Shown piece after piece: positions 11,363 to 22,786 of a DNA stretch of 64,000 nucleotides. Made by a program: the position numbers and the translations under genes. The notes under the pieces are model-generated. The model did no database searches. It had not been told where the DNA came from and saw only the letters and a list, made by a program, of their open reading frames with translations. The stretch is from Phanerochaete sordida. Its lineage: Eukaryota; Basidiomycota; Agaricomycetes; Polyporales; Phanerochaetaceae. Within the stretch, counting starts at the first letter, position 1; every line of letters starts with the position of its first letter. The stretch covers positions 372,001 to 436,000 of the forward strand of contig BPQB01000024.1 in assembly GCA_019973155.2 (NCBI GenBank). The letters run 5' to 3'.

Positions 11363-14247
11363 CTACGCCACGTAGTGCAGCACATTCATGTCGTCGTCGT
11401 CTCTGCGGAGGTACTCCTGCTCGACGAGCCCATCGATGCGCGCCTTGATCATCGACACCTCGGGGTGGAAGTGCTTCGCGACGGCCTCGACGGTCTGCGT
11501 CTTGAGCTGCTCGTAGTGCAGCTTCTTGCGGCCCTTCATGATGCGCACGACGGCCGCGTCGAGCGCGTACTTGCGGTCCGCCTCGATCATCGTCTGCGCG
11601 CGCTGTGCCTCCTCCGCGCTCTCGCGCACCTGGATCGAGTTGATGTGCACGCGGAACGCCGCGTCCGTGAACTCGCCGTTGTACGCGAACACGTCCTCGT
11701 CGTGCACGTCCTTGCCCGCCGGCTGCTTCCGCAGCACCCGCTTCTTCCCCAGCGCGAGGCTCTGCAGCGTCCGCCGCAGCTCGCCGTCCTCTGTACCGGC
11801 TGTCAGCAGGAGCATCAAGGAATGTCAGGATAGGGCGTACCCATGCTGCTCTGAGCCTTGAGCTCGCGGAACGAGAGTTCCTCTGCTTCGTTGAACAGGA
11901 GGAGGACGACCGCTTGGTACAAGCTGACCGTCAGCTCCTTCACACCCGCCTTGAAGTGCGCGCGCAGCGTCGCATGGCCGAGCGAGTGATCCCAGTCGAG
12001 CTTCCTGCCCTTGTGCTTCTCGCCATAGAATTCGGTGAACTTGTTGAGCTCGTCCGTCATCTGCGACAGTCCGTGAGTTCGATCTCAGGGCTGGAGAGCG
12101 GTTGATACATACCCAGACAGGAAGCACGACATCCTGCGTCCGCGCAGTGAAGGGCCAGACACTGCGCTGGAGCACCATCAGCGACAGCTTCGCGTCGCCG
12201 CCCTTGCGCGCCCTGTACTCGGCCGTGAGGTCGCGCGAGAGCGCCAGGTCGGTGAACATGTGGTCGCCCATGCCGAACTCGGGGTCGTACTCTGCGCGCG
12301 CATCAGCCGCCTCGCTCCCGAACACACGACCCGCACGCACCCTCCTTGAGCTTGCGCAGCATCGCCTTCTCGTGGTCGTCGGACGCGCTCTTCTCGAGGA
12401 GCAGCCGCTTCGCGAGCGCGCGGTGGTAGAACGTGCGGAAGACGTCCTTGTCGTCCGTGAAGCGGTACAGCGCGAGCGCCGCGGCGAGCTCCGCGCCGTA
12501 CGCGCGGTCGTCGCGCCCCTTCTGCCCGCGGCGCATCGCGCGGTCGAGGTGCTTCGCGATCATCTCCGCGGGCTTGTTCCGCCGCGCCTTGAAGCCGTCC
12601 GCGAACGCGTCCGTCACCGCGTACCCGAACTCGCGGTTCGCGCGCCGCGCGACCGACGGCCCTGCGTCAACGTCTGCGGACCCCGACGGCTTCGAGGGCG
12701 TCACCCGGGGGATCGGCTCTTCGTCGTAGAAGGACTCTGTGACGACGGCGTCGCAGTTGCGCTTGAGGATGAGCAGACGGTCGACCATCTGCTCGTCCAT
12801 CTTGACATCGGTGACGATCTTCTTCACAAAATTCTGAGGACGCGAATGAGCCAGTGAAACGATTTCGAGAAGAAGCTCCGGCGTACAGTAACGTAGGCCT
12901 TGAAAGCCGCAAGGAGGACCTTGATTCCGCCAACTGCGGAGAACAAGAGGTACATCCTGTGCAGGTGCTCCAGCGCAGGACTTTCGCCTCCGTCCATGAG
13001 CGGCTCCATGGCTGCAAAGCGATGAGCACAAGGTGCATACAGTCTGCTTTCTGTTGAGTAACTCACATCCTTTAGCGATCCAGTCCAGATGAGCGGTAAG
13101 AAGCGCCGTATCAGTCTCGAGGGCGACGCGCTGGGTGCTCGACTCCAACAAAACGTCCCTGGCGCGTTCGACTTCTTCATCGTGGCGGTCTCCTGCGTGT
13201 CTGCAGAACTCGTCAGGTTGGAGCGTCTCCCGCAGCTTCCTCGCCTCCTCGACGTAGTAGTCGTGGACCTTCGTGAGGTAGAAGCTCTCGAGGATGTCGT
13301 GGTACAGGCCATGGCGCTGGAGCTGTGATACGAGCGCGACGATCAAGGGGCGAGCTTCGTGGACCGCATGCTGCTCGCGCTCCCAGGTTACCCACTCCGC
13401 GACGCCCTCGCGGATACGAAGAATTATGGCGCCGTACTGGAAGATACGCTGGTAGAAGCCTTCGTATGCTAACGACCTTAAAAGCTTATGGTCAGACACA
13501 GCGGAGCCTCGCATGAGAGACATCTTGCACGTACCCGATGTCTGTCTTCTTCTGGCCTACGAGGTAGACACGGTCTAAATAGGCGAGCAACGACTTCAAG
13601 AGAGTCTGTGAGGGAGTCAGTTCTGGCGCACTTCGAAGCCAACACAAGACTGACCACTTGTCGGTCGAACCAGCTGCAGGTCTCAATGAAGGGCTGAAGC
13701 CACGCCACTCCAATGTGGGGTGTTTCAAGGAGTTCTCTGAGAAGAGAGCCAAAGCAACGCTCCATCTCCATCTTCAGGTATTCGTAGACTCCTTCTCCGT
13801 TCTGCGCGTTCTGCACGACAGCTCGACACGCAGCGTAGATCTTCTCATAGGTCGCTGGCATAGTCTCTGTGGTTCCCTTGGCAAGAACTACGCGAATAGC
13901 GCGCCTGACGAGCGCGAGGTCCCTGTCGTAGACATCGTTTGATTGTACTTTGACTGGCAGAGTTCAGTGGAGGTCGAATAGTAGGAATGATGCAACGCAC
14001 GGGCAGGCCCCTTCAACTTCAGCACCACCGACGCCGACTTCTCGCTCCCGTTCCTAGTGTTGTCTGCAGCAGCGGGGCGTGCCCTAGACGCAGACGCAGA
14101 GTCAGAGTCGTCTGCAAGACGCGGGACCTTGCGGGGAGGTGAATCCGACCGTGAGTCTTGCTCGACGCCAAACTCGGACGAGCGGAACGCGGAGAAAGCT
14201 TTCGAGGCAGGGAGGCTCAGGAGTGTGAATACGTCGACGGCCGCCAT
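11363..14247 (-). CDS. Cullin-4-like ubiquitin ligase scaffold
   Basis: Nine exons (14247-14001, 13953-13655, 13605-13531, 13484-13067, 13011-12887, 12833-12341, 12291-12113, 12060-11841, 11790-11363) stay in phase and give 827 residues, usual for fungal Cul4. Cullin repeats fill the N-terminal half (LLKSLLAYLDRVYLVGQKKT). The cullin-homology domain has KPAEMIAKHLD, FRTFYHRALAKRLLLEKSAS and WDHSLGHATLRAHF. The C-terminal winged-helix part contains the neddylation-type site VVRIMKGRKKL and ends EYLRRDDDDMNVLHYVA. Cullins hold a RING protein at this end and a substrate adaptor (DDB1 for Cul4) at the N terminus. The start MAAVDVFTLLSLPASKAF is chosen because the paralog at 61484 begins alike; an in-frame ATG lies at 14304. 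Assignment to Cul4 rather than Cul1 or Cul3 rests on remembered sequence. Confidence 0.85.
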
Positions 14248-14621
14248 CGTCGTGGAGGGCAAGGACGCGTACTCTGGTGCGGATGGTGGGAGTGATGAGC
14301 TCATCCGGCGCGCATTTCCACCAATCGATGATAAGAGCTTATTTTGGGTTATCTGCTGATACGCGCCGTCTTCGTGGCGTGGGCGCATCAGCGCGTCACC
14401 GGACGCCAAGCTGCGCGGGTTGGCCGCGTTTGGACATATCCTGCTCCTGACCCTCTTTGCGCACGGCCCACATGAGCCCAGTCCTCTGGTATTCTATTGT
14501 ATTCTATCCCCTACCGCCCTAGATATAAACGTTTCCGATCTTGCCATCCTCCTCGTCCCTCTTCTCCCCTTCCCGTCGCCCGAGCACCAACAAAGCGCGT
14601 CAAGTGCAGTTCAGCTCAGCT
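14248..14621. promoter_or_regulatory. Shared divergent promoter between cullin and XPA-motif gene
   Basis: Only 374 bases separate the two start codons, which point away from each other. The stretch must hold both promoters and 5' leaders. A TATA-like GATATAAAC lies at about 14523 on the plus strand, followed by a pyrimidine-rich leader. Confidence 0.5.
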
Positions 14622-15586
14622 ATGGCCCCAATTCGTACAAAGGATGAACCCAAGTTTGCGGACGCTATAGGTGAAAGCATCACCAAAGCCGAAGCAATGG
14701 AGACATACCAGGTCAGTCGACGGCTCCTGCTAGCAAAGCCAATCCAAGCTTAGCCGTTATACAGCTCTCCTCGACAGACCTCGACAGCATAGCGCCGATT
14801 GACACGGGAAGGAGCTCGCGTGGCGGGCGAGTCAGTGCGGTCACGTACAACAGGTCTGACGTTGAAGCCCTTTCTCAGAGGCTGCGAGCTCGCGATACCG
14901 TGTCTCGTGCCCCTGAGTCATCTGGAAGCGTTGAGGCTACCCGTGCTTCCAGCGCAGTCAGAGACGAGGTGGCAGTGGAAGGCCAGTCTACTGTGAGTGC
15001 TTTACTTTGGTTGCCTGGTACACGTGGCTGAACACTCCTGGCACGTCCAGCATGGTGAGGTGACCCACACAGCCAATCCCAGCGATGAAGTTGCCGAGGG
15101 AGAGGCTGAGCTTGCCGACGAGGAAGAGGACGAAGAATACGACGGAGACGAAGATGAAGACGAGGAGATAGACTATACGAACTTCGGCAGCGGCGATTTC
15201 GACTCGGACGACGATTCAAACGCAGATGTCGCCGGAGACTTCTCCAACGTCGACTACGACGTACATGTCCCTGCGGGCTACGATCCTGGGGATGACTATG
15301 AGCCAGACCCCAACGATCCTGAGCTGCGTCAAATGATGGAAGACTTCGATCCCGATTCACTCGATTACTACGAGGAGGACGAGAACGTATTTGCTGGCAT
15401 GAGTGCTGAGGATGCGCGCTACAAAAGTGAGCCACTATTTCCATGCTCCACGTCTGCGTGTGCTTGACCGTACACCCTTCAGTGATGGGCATCCTCCACG
15501 GATGAAAGGCAGGGACGAAACTGTCGCATGCAAAACGCATGTGTCTTCGCAGTCTATGCATACAAGTTGCAAAGTGTCACAACTGA
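14622..15586 (+). CDS. Acidic protein with XPA-like motif (member 1)
   Basis: The start MAPIRTKDEPK is followed by ITKAEAMETYQ|LSSTDLDSIAP, an intron, and YNRSDVEALSQRL. This resembles the helical DNA-binding core of the repair factor XPA (pattern S/T-K-x-x-A-x-x-x-Y/F, then L-x-x-x-D-L, then an aromatic, then V-x-A-L). The first intron begins directly after METYQ in phase 0, the same place as in the members at 20700 and 21704. Downstream the protein is strongly acidic (EEDEEYDGDEDEDEEIDY) with Asp/Glu-rich repeats to about 15420. The last exon is uncertain: splicing at 15430 into an exon starting near 15511 gives a stop at 15584-15586, while another frame would end at 15665. No zinc finger is visible, so it is not a complete XPA. 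DNA binding is an inference. Confidence 0.6.
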
Positions 15587-15815
15587 GCTGACGTTTATCT
15601 CGAACGACGAAGTGCAGATACAATCCATTTATAACGAGCTTTTCGGCAGCGCAAGTGCTAGCTGACCGGGCCCGGCAGGGGTTTTGTCAATCGTTGCACA
15701 TAGCCTCATATATTCAAAGATGATCAGTGCCAGCTATCGGAAATTAGCTATAGGACAAATCTAAGAGGCAGCCAACTGCATTCCTGGCCGTCGCAGAAGT
15801 ATTGTAATTCGCCGT

Positions 15816-16912
15816 TCAGGGGTACACGGACGCCGCGAGCTTCTGGAGATATGCCGTTCACCGTGAATATTTTTCCAGTTCACCAACGAGGCGTGCACGT
15901 ACCACCTTGACCCACGGCTGGGCGCACCAGTAGTCGTGAACGCTCGTGAATGTCGCGAAGTCTCCGGTGCCGACGAGGAGGCCTTGCCCGAGGCAGGCCG
16001 CGAGCTCGAGCCACACGGTCGCTGTCAATTCTTATCAGCGACAGTACTCGAGACCGGCACCAAGCCCTGCGATAGCGACGCACACTGCCCAAAGTCCTTG
16101 TCGACCCAGCCGGCTGCGGAGTGTATAGTGTTCGTCAGAGGTGGAGCACGGAGAACGTAAGGTGCTGGACGTACGCGTGAACCAGTAGCGCATAGTGCCG
16201 CTGGCGTCGGGGCCGGGCGCGGTACCCCAGACCGCGCTTTCGTACTGCCACGACGATCAGTGAGTGCGGAGCGGCTAGCAAGATATGCAGCGTACCCAGC
16301 CTTCCACCCCCGCACCAATGTCGCCCGAGTTCGGGATCGCCTCGGGCGCAGTGACATACGCGGGCATGAACGTAACGAAGCTCCACGCGCCGCAGTATCA
16401 GCCCCGCCTATCGCGCGCACACATCAAACGGGGGAACGCACCTCGCGTTGTTCACCGGGCTCAGGTTCGGGCTGAAGTTGTCCGCGGGCGCAGACGCGAA
16501 GAGGCCGATGGCGTCTGCAGACGCGCCGGGGACGGTGCGCGCGTTGCTCGCGCCGAGCAGCCACCCGCCGCTGCCCTGCGGGGGCCCGCCGCAGGTGTAC
16601 ACGCCTTGCAGCGCGTTCGCAGGGTTTTGCGTGACCCAGCCGTACGGAGAGCTGTTGCGTTGTTGAGCGCGGGGCACTCAAACAGTAGTGCGGGACGGCT
16701 CACCCGACGAGCGCAGGCACAGGCTCCGGGCTGAGGTACCCGTAGAGCGTCGCGTGCGCGTCGTCCCAGACCTGCAGCAGCCCGCGGTTGTACGGGGCCT
16801 TGCCCGCCTGCGTGCAGATGGCGGGCGTGCTTTGACGGGAGGACAGCGAGGGAAGGCTTGCGGCCATGGTGGCCGCGGCGAGCACGGTGGATAAGATGCG
16901 AATGCAGAACAT
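15816..16912 (-). CDS. Secreted protein, three-member family (copy B)
   Basis: Minus-strand gene starting MFCIRILSTVLAAATMAAS with a clear signal peptide. Exons read, in order: VWDDAHATLYGYLSPEPVP; SPYGWVTQNPANALQGVYT plus CGGPPQGSGGWLLGASNART; SFVTFMPAYVTAPEAIPNSG; YESAVWGTAPGPDASGTMR; WVDKDFGQ; TVWLELAACLGQGLLVGTG; and KLAASVYP before the stop at 15816-15818. Block order and intron places match copies A and C, although the residues have diverged. All blocks splice without a stop, so this copy looks intact. It is probably exported to the cell surface or medium. I do not recognise a named domain, and no catalytic motif is evident. Confidence 0.65.
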
Positions 16913-18205
16913 TGCGCTTGAGCGGGAATGCTGTGAGGCGAATGTAAGCAGGCGGGGCTTGCTGAAGTTCGTGGTCTCTTACACTGGTTTTTATATCGAC
17001 AGCACGTCTCTACGCCATCGGTGAAGTCCCAGAAAGGCTTAAAATGCTATTCTCCCAGTTCAGTGCCTCCGGTCATCCTGAATGACGAGACCCCGCCGAC
17101 GAGCCAGTACCAAGAACAGTCCACCGAGGCGACAAATAGTGTGCACGCCACTCGAACACTGCAGCTACTCAAAGGGGGCACCGGGGATATCAGATGAACG
17201 TACGTGAACTTACAGCCTCCGTGCGCGTACCTGATCTGCACGATGGGGCGCGATCCGCTTCTTCGTCGGAGCGAGGCTAACTCTCTATAACGCCGGGCCC
17301 CTGCCGCGAGGCGGCATGGCGGAACAAAACGTACTGAATGCAGCATGCGTGCCTAGTGCGTGGTCCGTCATGTCACGGACATGGGCTGTAATGCTTGGCG
17401 GTCAGTTGAGCGAGCCTCCCTCCCGGCAGGTACAGAAAAGCGAAGAAAAATCTCGCCAATTGCCTTGCGCCGACATGTATTTCGACATACCGTACGACAT
17501 CGGATGCGGCCAGGGCACGCCGTCATTCTGCAGCGGCGCGGCGGGACACGACGGTGGACGAACGAGAGCAAGCCGTGGCAGTCACGCACCGTTACGACTC
17601 ACGAGTCACAGCGTTCGCCGTCGTGGCGCGGCCCACCTTTGGGCCGGCCCATCTCCGCGAGAGTCGGATTCTCGACTTTCGAGCTTCTTCGTGCAGGTCG
17701 TGAGTACTTGCGTTATTCAAACGCTCGAAGATAGCACTCATATAATACAGAATAGTCTCAGAGGTCCGTCATATATTCGGGCGTGACGCTGCTCCTGGTT
17801 CGGCCGGTACCCAGAGCTGCTGTACCTTAGCACGGTGCACAGTAGTAGGTCGCCCAGAAGATGGAAACACCGCGATGTTGAGAAGGTGATGTGGGTCATC
17901 GCGATGGTGGCTATCGGAGACGGAAGCTTTGCGGACTCTACTTTCCCGGCAGCAGAGCCAATCTACGGTGCGACCCCCGAGATGCACGGTTCTCTGGATG
18001 CGGGGGCAGAGGGAGCACTTCTGATGGCGGAAAAATATCATGGCACACTACTGCCGCCATAATTATTATCAACAACGAGTCCATAAATTCCGTAGTAGAT
18101 GGAACATGTCCAAATAATTACAAGGTCCGCCACAAAACATGAAATCATCCGTAAACCACAGAACTAGGTTTACCACACCACTATCGTGAAGCTACCTGTG
18201 CGTAC
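16913..18205. other. Intergenic between secreted-protein copies B and C
   Basis: It begins with the copy B promoter. Beyond that I see only short open frames without signatures on either strand. No tRNA or inverted repeat stands out. Confidence 0.4.
16989..16995 (-). promoter_or_regulatory. TATA-like box of secreted copy B
   Basis: TATAAAA on the minus strand about 77-83 bases before the start codon at 16912. Confidence 0.5.
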
Positions 18206-19316
18206 TTAGATGGAAGCGGCGGCGGCGAATTTCTAGGAGGTTACGTGAGCGAAAGCAATGCTTGCGAAAAATGATATGTACGTACAACCTGGACCCAGTT
18301 GCCGAGGTAGTTGTTCTCGGAGTAGAAGGTGTTGAAGTCGCCCGTGGCTTCGATGGCGCCCTGGACAGGAAGAACGGCGATGTCAAGCTGGGCGGTGGCT
18401 AATAATTATTCGATGGTCAACAAAACGAATAAATCGAAGCAGGGAAGGACGTACAGCCGTCGGGGTTGACCCAGGTGGCTGTCGGCAAGGCATGTGTCAG
18501 CGGATCAGCAATGACACTGGCATGCGTCTGCGCACTCACGGATAAGGTACTGGTGGGACTTGCCCGCGCTGTCAGAGCCGCTCTGTACGGTCCAGACGGA
18601 ACCTTCGAACTGCAGGCAGCATCAGAAACCTGCTGCTGAGGTGCAGATTTGGAGGAAGGAACTCACGAAGGAGCCGTCGAAGGAGCCGACGCTGGTCGAG
18701 TTGGGCTCCATGCCGGCGGGGCTGGCGTATGTCGGCGCGAAGACGGCCGAGCTGCGTAGGCGATACTGTCAGCGCCGTGCACGATGAGGCAGATATTCGA
18801 GCGCACTTGGCGTTACCACTGCCCATCGTGCTGCTCCACTGGTTGGCAACGAGGCCGATGGCATTGCTGTCGGTGCCAGGGACTGTGCGCGCGTTCTATT
18901 TGCGAGACATGAGCGAGCGATGGGTCGAAGACAATTCAAGGACACCTACATCGGCACCCATGACGACCGTGCCAGAGCCAGGCTGACCGCAGAAGAAGAC
19001 GTTGTTGAGCGCGTCGTTGAAGTTGTACGTGATCCAGCCGTAGGCACTGGGTGAGCAATCACGATGAGCGTCTTAAGCAAAGCCGTTTGCGGGAACCTAT
19101 GAATGCTCACGTCGGCGGGCCGTTCTCGAAGACGTCGGTGCTCAGATAGCCCAACATGGTCTTGTCGGCCCAGACCTCGATGGCGGCGAGTCCGCTGATG
19201 GGGACCTGGGGCAGGCTGCCGCAGATGCCGTTGCTCTGGCGGGCGGCGAGCGGGACGGTGCCAGCGATGGCGGCCGAGGCGAAGAGGAGAGCGGAGAGAG
19301 CACGAATGGAAGACAT
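18206..19316 (-). CDS. Secreted protein, three-member family (copy C, intact)
   Basis: Eight exons (19316-19111, 19046-18950, 18895-18807, 18751-18667, 18609-18540, 18478-18455, 18398-18286, 18232-18206) keep phase and give 236 residues. The start MSSIRALSALLFASAAIAGT is a typical signal peptide, followed by a possible AARQS processing site. Conserved blocks are AIEVWADKTMLGYLSTDVF, AYGWITYNFNDALNNVFFC, NARTVPGTDSNAIGLVANQ, SAVFAPTYASPAGMEPNST, FEGSVWTVQSGSDSAGKSH and DIAVLPVQGAIEATGDF. It is the best reference for the family. The product is predicted to be extracellular. Function is unknown; the family seems narrow (agaricomycete), and no hydrolase or lectin signature is visible. Confidence 0.75.
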
Positions 19317-19401
19317 TGCGACTATGAGAGAGGTGTTGCGAGTGAAAGCTTGCAGGAGGTTGCAGGAGTTTGCTGAGACGGTGGGCACCAACCCGTCTCG
19401 C

Positions 19402-19408
19402 TTTTATA
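19402..19408 (-). promoter_or_regulatory. TATA-like box of secreted copy C
   Basis: TATAAAA on the minus strand about 86-92 bases before the start codon at 19316. Confidence 0.55.
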
Positions 19409-20699
19409 CAAGCCTTGCGCGCCGTGCGGGCAGCGCGTGTCATTCTGGGAAGTACGCGGCATCCGCGTGAGCTCGGAGGCAGAGTTGTCCTCGAACCGAC
19501 GACACGATGTGCCCGACGCGGTAGCGTCGCCACGCGATGCTCTGCGAAGAGAATGAGCGGGCAGAGGGACCGCCCGATGTCGAGGCATGCTGAACCGGAG
19601 GTCGGCCGGACATCAGACTTTGATCCTGTGTGGCCAGCCACAATTTGTCAAGTACTCTCGTTGACAGCCGGCAGATACGTCTTGACCATGCATACCTCGA
19701 AGATGCCGGTGGTGAGCGCGTATGCAGGGTGAAGTCGATCTACGATTCCTGACAGACGCACCTCATGTGACGATCATGCGCTGATGCGCGAGCCATTCAG
19801 ACCACTGTATTTCGCCTTGCTGCTGCTGCGGAGAGAGACGATGTGCGGTACATCAGTTCAATCATCTGACCAACGATTGAGTCAATTTACTTCCAACGAC
19901 ATCGGCGTTACCAATTTGACACTCGCTTGTAGCAAAATGGCGGAAAATGTTGCTTATATGCCGCGTCGGACCTGCCAAGGGTCGACAGCTCGTATGCGGG
20001 GGTGTCAGTCTCAAACCAACTGAGCGTGGACCGCGATCCCGATATGCATCGGGCCAAGTCTTCTGCTGCAGTGTGAGCTATCCGATGGCAGCTAATATGA
20101 ACGGCTCCGTGTGGTCTATGTACCTTCCGACTGCACGTCAGAACTTTGGCGACGTGGCTCCATTGTCGAGTACGTACTCATCTCGATACAGATGTTAGTG
20201 TTTCGATATTCTGCACCTGTGGTTCAGTTCCGCTATGGGCTGTAGACAACTAGTGCACTTACTACCCAAAAAAATCGCCCTTTCAGAGCAAGCCCTTTAA
20301 TTTCTGCGAGACGGTACAGCAGTCGCGCAAGGGCCTGACGCAGTGCTACAAGACCCCGCAAGCCTCAGGCTTGCAGCGCCAGTCTGCTTGCGCTTTGCAG
20401 GCAGCAATTCGTGTACGCAGCTATCATCTAACACCACTGCATAATTTACCCCTCTGCCAGTGCATCCATGCTAGCGCATACAGGTTTGAAGGCATGGCCA
20501 CTTTTCTTTGCTGTCGTCGATGTGGCTGGAAAGAAGAGTTCTGATCGCAACTGTGGGTAGGTATTTTGCAAGATAACCGTCAAGATATGCCATATATAGC
20601 GTTATCAGCGCGACGTGTCAACATCAATTACGCGCCTGGGCGCGTCGCCGCTCTTCCTCTCTCCCTTCACCTGGCCCAGTGCAGACTGCCTTTGTTCCA
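19409..20699. other. Intergenic, no supported gene
   Basis: Short frames only, none with a recognisable signature. It should contain the promoters of copy C (left end) and of the XPA-motif gene at 20700 (right end). Confidence 0.4.
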
Positions 20700-21388
20700 A
20701 TGGCGAAGACACAGCTCGAAACAGCGACGATTACAAACGACGAAAACGCGTTTATTTCCAAGAGCGAGGCTAAGAAGAAGTACAATGTCAGTGCCATACC
20801 GTGGCTTCGTCGACGCGTCGCAAGTACAGCACTGACCGCTTGAAGCTGTCCGACGCGGACATGGAGGACATCGAGCCTATCGCACTTGAGCACGCCTCTA
20901 GTTGCGGGGCTGACGACCCTGTGTACAGCCTGCATGACGTAGAAAATCTTGTACGCCGAGTACAAGACGCGTCCTCCGCAGCCGGACCGTCGTCAGACAT
21001 TACCAAGGGGGCTGGTGATAACCAACAGCATAGTGCAGAGGCTCAACCCGCTGTACGTACTATTGTATTCTCGTCTTTGGTCTCGCTAGACAATCGTTTC
21101 GTTCTCGACCCAAATAAGCCTTCCACCTCAGCAGCCCCGCAGCACCCTGCGCAGACAACAGCGGTGGTGGTGAATGACGACGATTTTTACTTTGAAGACG
21201 AAGACGATGACTACAATCCATTCAACGAAATGAGCGACGATGAAGCGGATGCGTTCAGTGAGCTCCATTCATCATGCTTGTCGAAGCTTCGCAGATTAAT
21301 TGCGTTGCAGTGTCGCGCCTGTTCCGGAGCCGACCTTCGGGTCCTCCCATGCGATTCAATCGCTCCTAAACCCATCATCTTGCTATAG
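20700..21388 (+). CDS. Acidic protein with XPA-like motif (member 2)
   Basis: Exon 1 (20700-20786) encodes MAKTQLETATITNDENAF and ISKSEAKKKYN. The intron ends at 20845 and exon 2 starts LSDADMEDIEPIALEH, then VYSLHDVENLVRRVQ. This is the same XPA-like core as members 1 and 3, with the first intron at the identical place and phase. A second intron (about 21052 to 21119) is likely before PSTSAAPQ. The tail is acidic (NDDDFYFEDEDDDYNPFNE). Without the second intron the frame also stays open, so its use is uncertain. No zinc-binding cysteines accompany the motif. It may be nuclear or DNA-associated, by inference only. Confidence 0.6.
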
Positions 21389-21703
21389 GACATCACATGT
21401 ACACTACCATCTCGACAGAAGGGAAAATATATGCTTTTTGCGACAGTAATTGCTAGGTGAGAGCGACATCTTGATCGTGCCGGTACTTGCCTGTCGACCT
21501 GCTCTACGCAAAGGCCCAATGTGAGCGATGAACGCGACGACTATGCTAATCTGTTCACTCTCGTGATTGACATTTATTTGCATCTAAGGAATTATCTGCA
21601 GCGGCTCACGTGCCCGCACAAGTTGCATCCGCATATGTCGAGTCACAGTTATGGGAGCCCCTAAGTCTTCTCCTTGCCCGTCTCTTACCCCAGCACGCTC
21701 ATC
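21389..21703. other. Intergenic between XPA-motif members 2 and 3
   Basis: I see no coding signal. It probably holds the terminator of member 2 and the promoter of member 3. Confidence 0.35.
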
Positions 21704-22272
21704 ATGGCTCAACCCGCGCACGCCCCGCTGGCCCTCGACGAGCCGTGGATCCTGAAGACGAAGGTGCGGAAGGTGTTCAACGTAAGCCGAGTCTCGCGGA
21801 TGCTCGCCACACCGGGCATGCTGACGTCTCGGGCTGGCAGTTCTCAGACAACGACTTCGGGTGTCTGCAAGTGAGGCACGAGCAGACGAATCCCAATGGC
21901 GGAGCGCACCCCATGGTCAAGCTCAGCCTGCGCGAGGTCAAGGCGCTCGCGCTCCGGCTGCAAGAGGCGCTAGGCGTGCAGCCCGCCCCCGGGGTGCTGG
22001 CGCCGCGCAGTGGACAGGACATCCTGCACAGCAAGGCCATGAAAGAGTTCGGCGTACGCCTTTTCGAATTGTTCCTGCGCGCCGGAAGCTCACAGGATAG
22101 CGGCATCTAGTTGACAACGGGCCAGCTGAAGGCGATTGCGCCAGTCAACATCCAGGCTAATCCTCACGGACGGTGGCAGCCACCGATGAAGCATTACAAC
22201 CGTACCGACGTGCTTGCGCTCGCGGACCGGCTTGCGACTGCCCGCGCGCAGCATGCAGCTACCTGGGCCTGA
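21704..22272 (+). CDS. Protein with two XPA-like motifs (member 3)
   Basis: Three exons (21704-21781, 21841-22053, 22111-22272) give 150 residues. The protein is built of two tandem copies of the motif. The first is ILKTKVRKVFN|FSDNDFGCL with VKLSLREVKALALRL; the second is ILHSKAMKEFG|LTTGQLKAIAP followed by NPHGRWQPPMKHYNRTDV. The second copy is close to the XPA pattern as I remember it (KSDAKKxY-L, NPHxxRWxxMKLY). Each copy is split by a phase-0 intron at the same residue, strong evidence that the copies arose by duplication. Unlike members 1 and 2 it has no acidic tail. A DNA-binding or partner-binding module is likely; function is unknown. Confidence 0.7.
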
Positions 22273-22786
22273 ACGCCGCGGCAGCGCGATTTTCCATGCC
22301 CGCGTGGTCATAACTCTGACAAGTGAAGTGTACTGTATCATAAATAGCTCGAATCTGGAAGTATTGTAGATTAGCTGGAATACGAGTGCGCAAGGTACTG
22401 CTTCGATACTAGGGCTGGGATGTGGAGGTCCTTACGGGCGATGTTTCCCATGAGTGGCGATATACTCGAAAACAGAGCATCTACAGACCACGGATTTCAC
22501 TCGCAAGGGGCGGGCGATGCGCCCAGGCGGCTAGAACGCGGTAGACGCTGCCATGAGGACTCACATCTGAATCTTGAAGGCGCAGGTCTGTGGCGGCACG
22601 CCAAGAGTCGCTCGCCGCACCTTGCAGGAAAGCTGATACCATCATCGGGCAACATTTTCGCATTTCTGTAGCTCTTTCGGAGGCCGTACAATATGCCCAA
22701 CGGAACGATCAAAAGCACCTTCGCGAGACGCATCAGCGACAAAAACGAGACCTAAGGGCAGCAGGACGCACTGTGATCCGCACCAC
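22273..22786. other. Intergenic, no supported gene
   Basis: Short frames on both strands without signatures. Two genes converge here, so it likely holds two terminators. Confidence 0.4.

Noticed and set aside
14622..22272. Naming the XPA-motif genes as XPA/RAD14
   Set aside because: The zinc finger and full XPA length are missing; only the short helical core pattern is seen.
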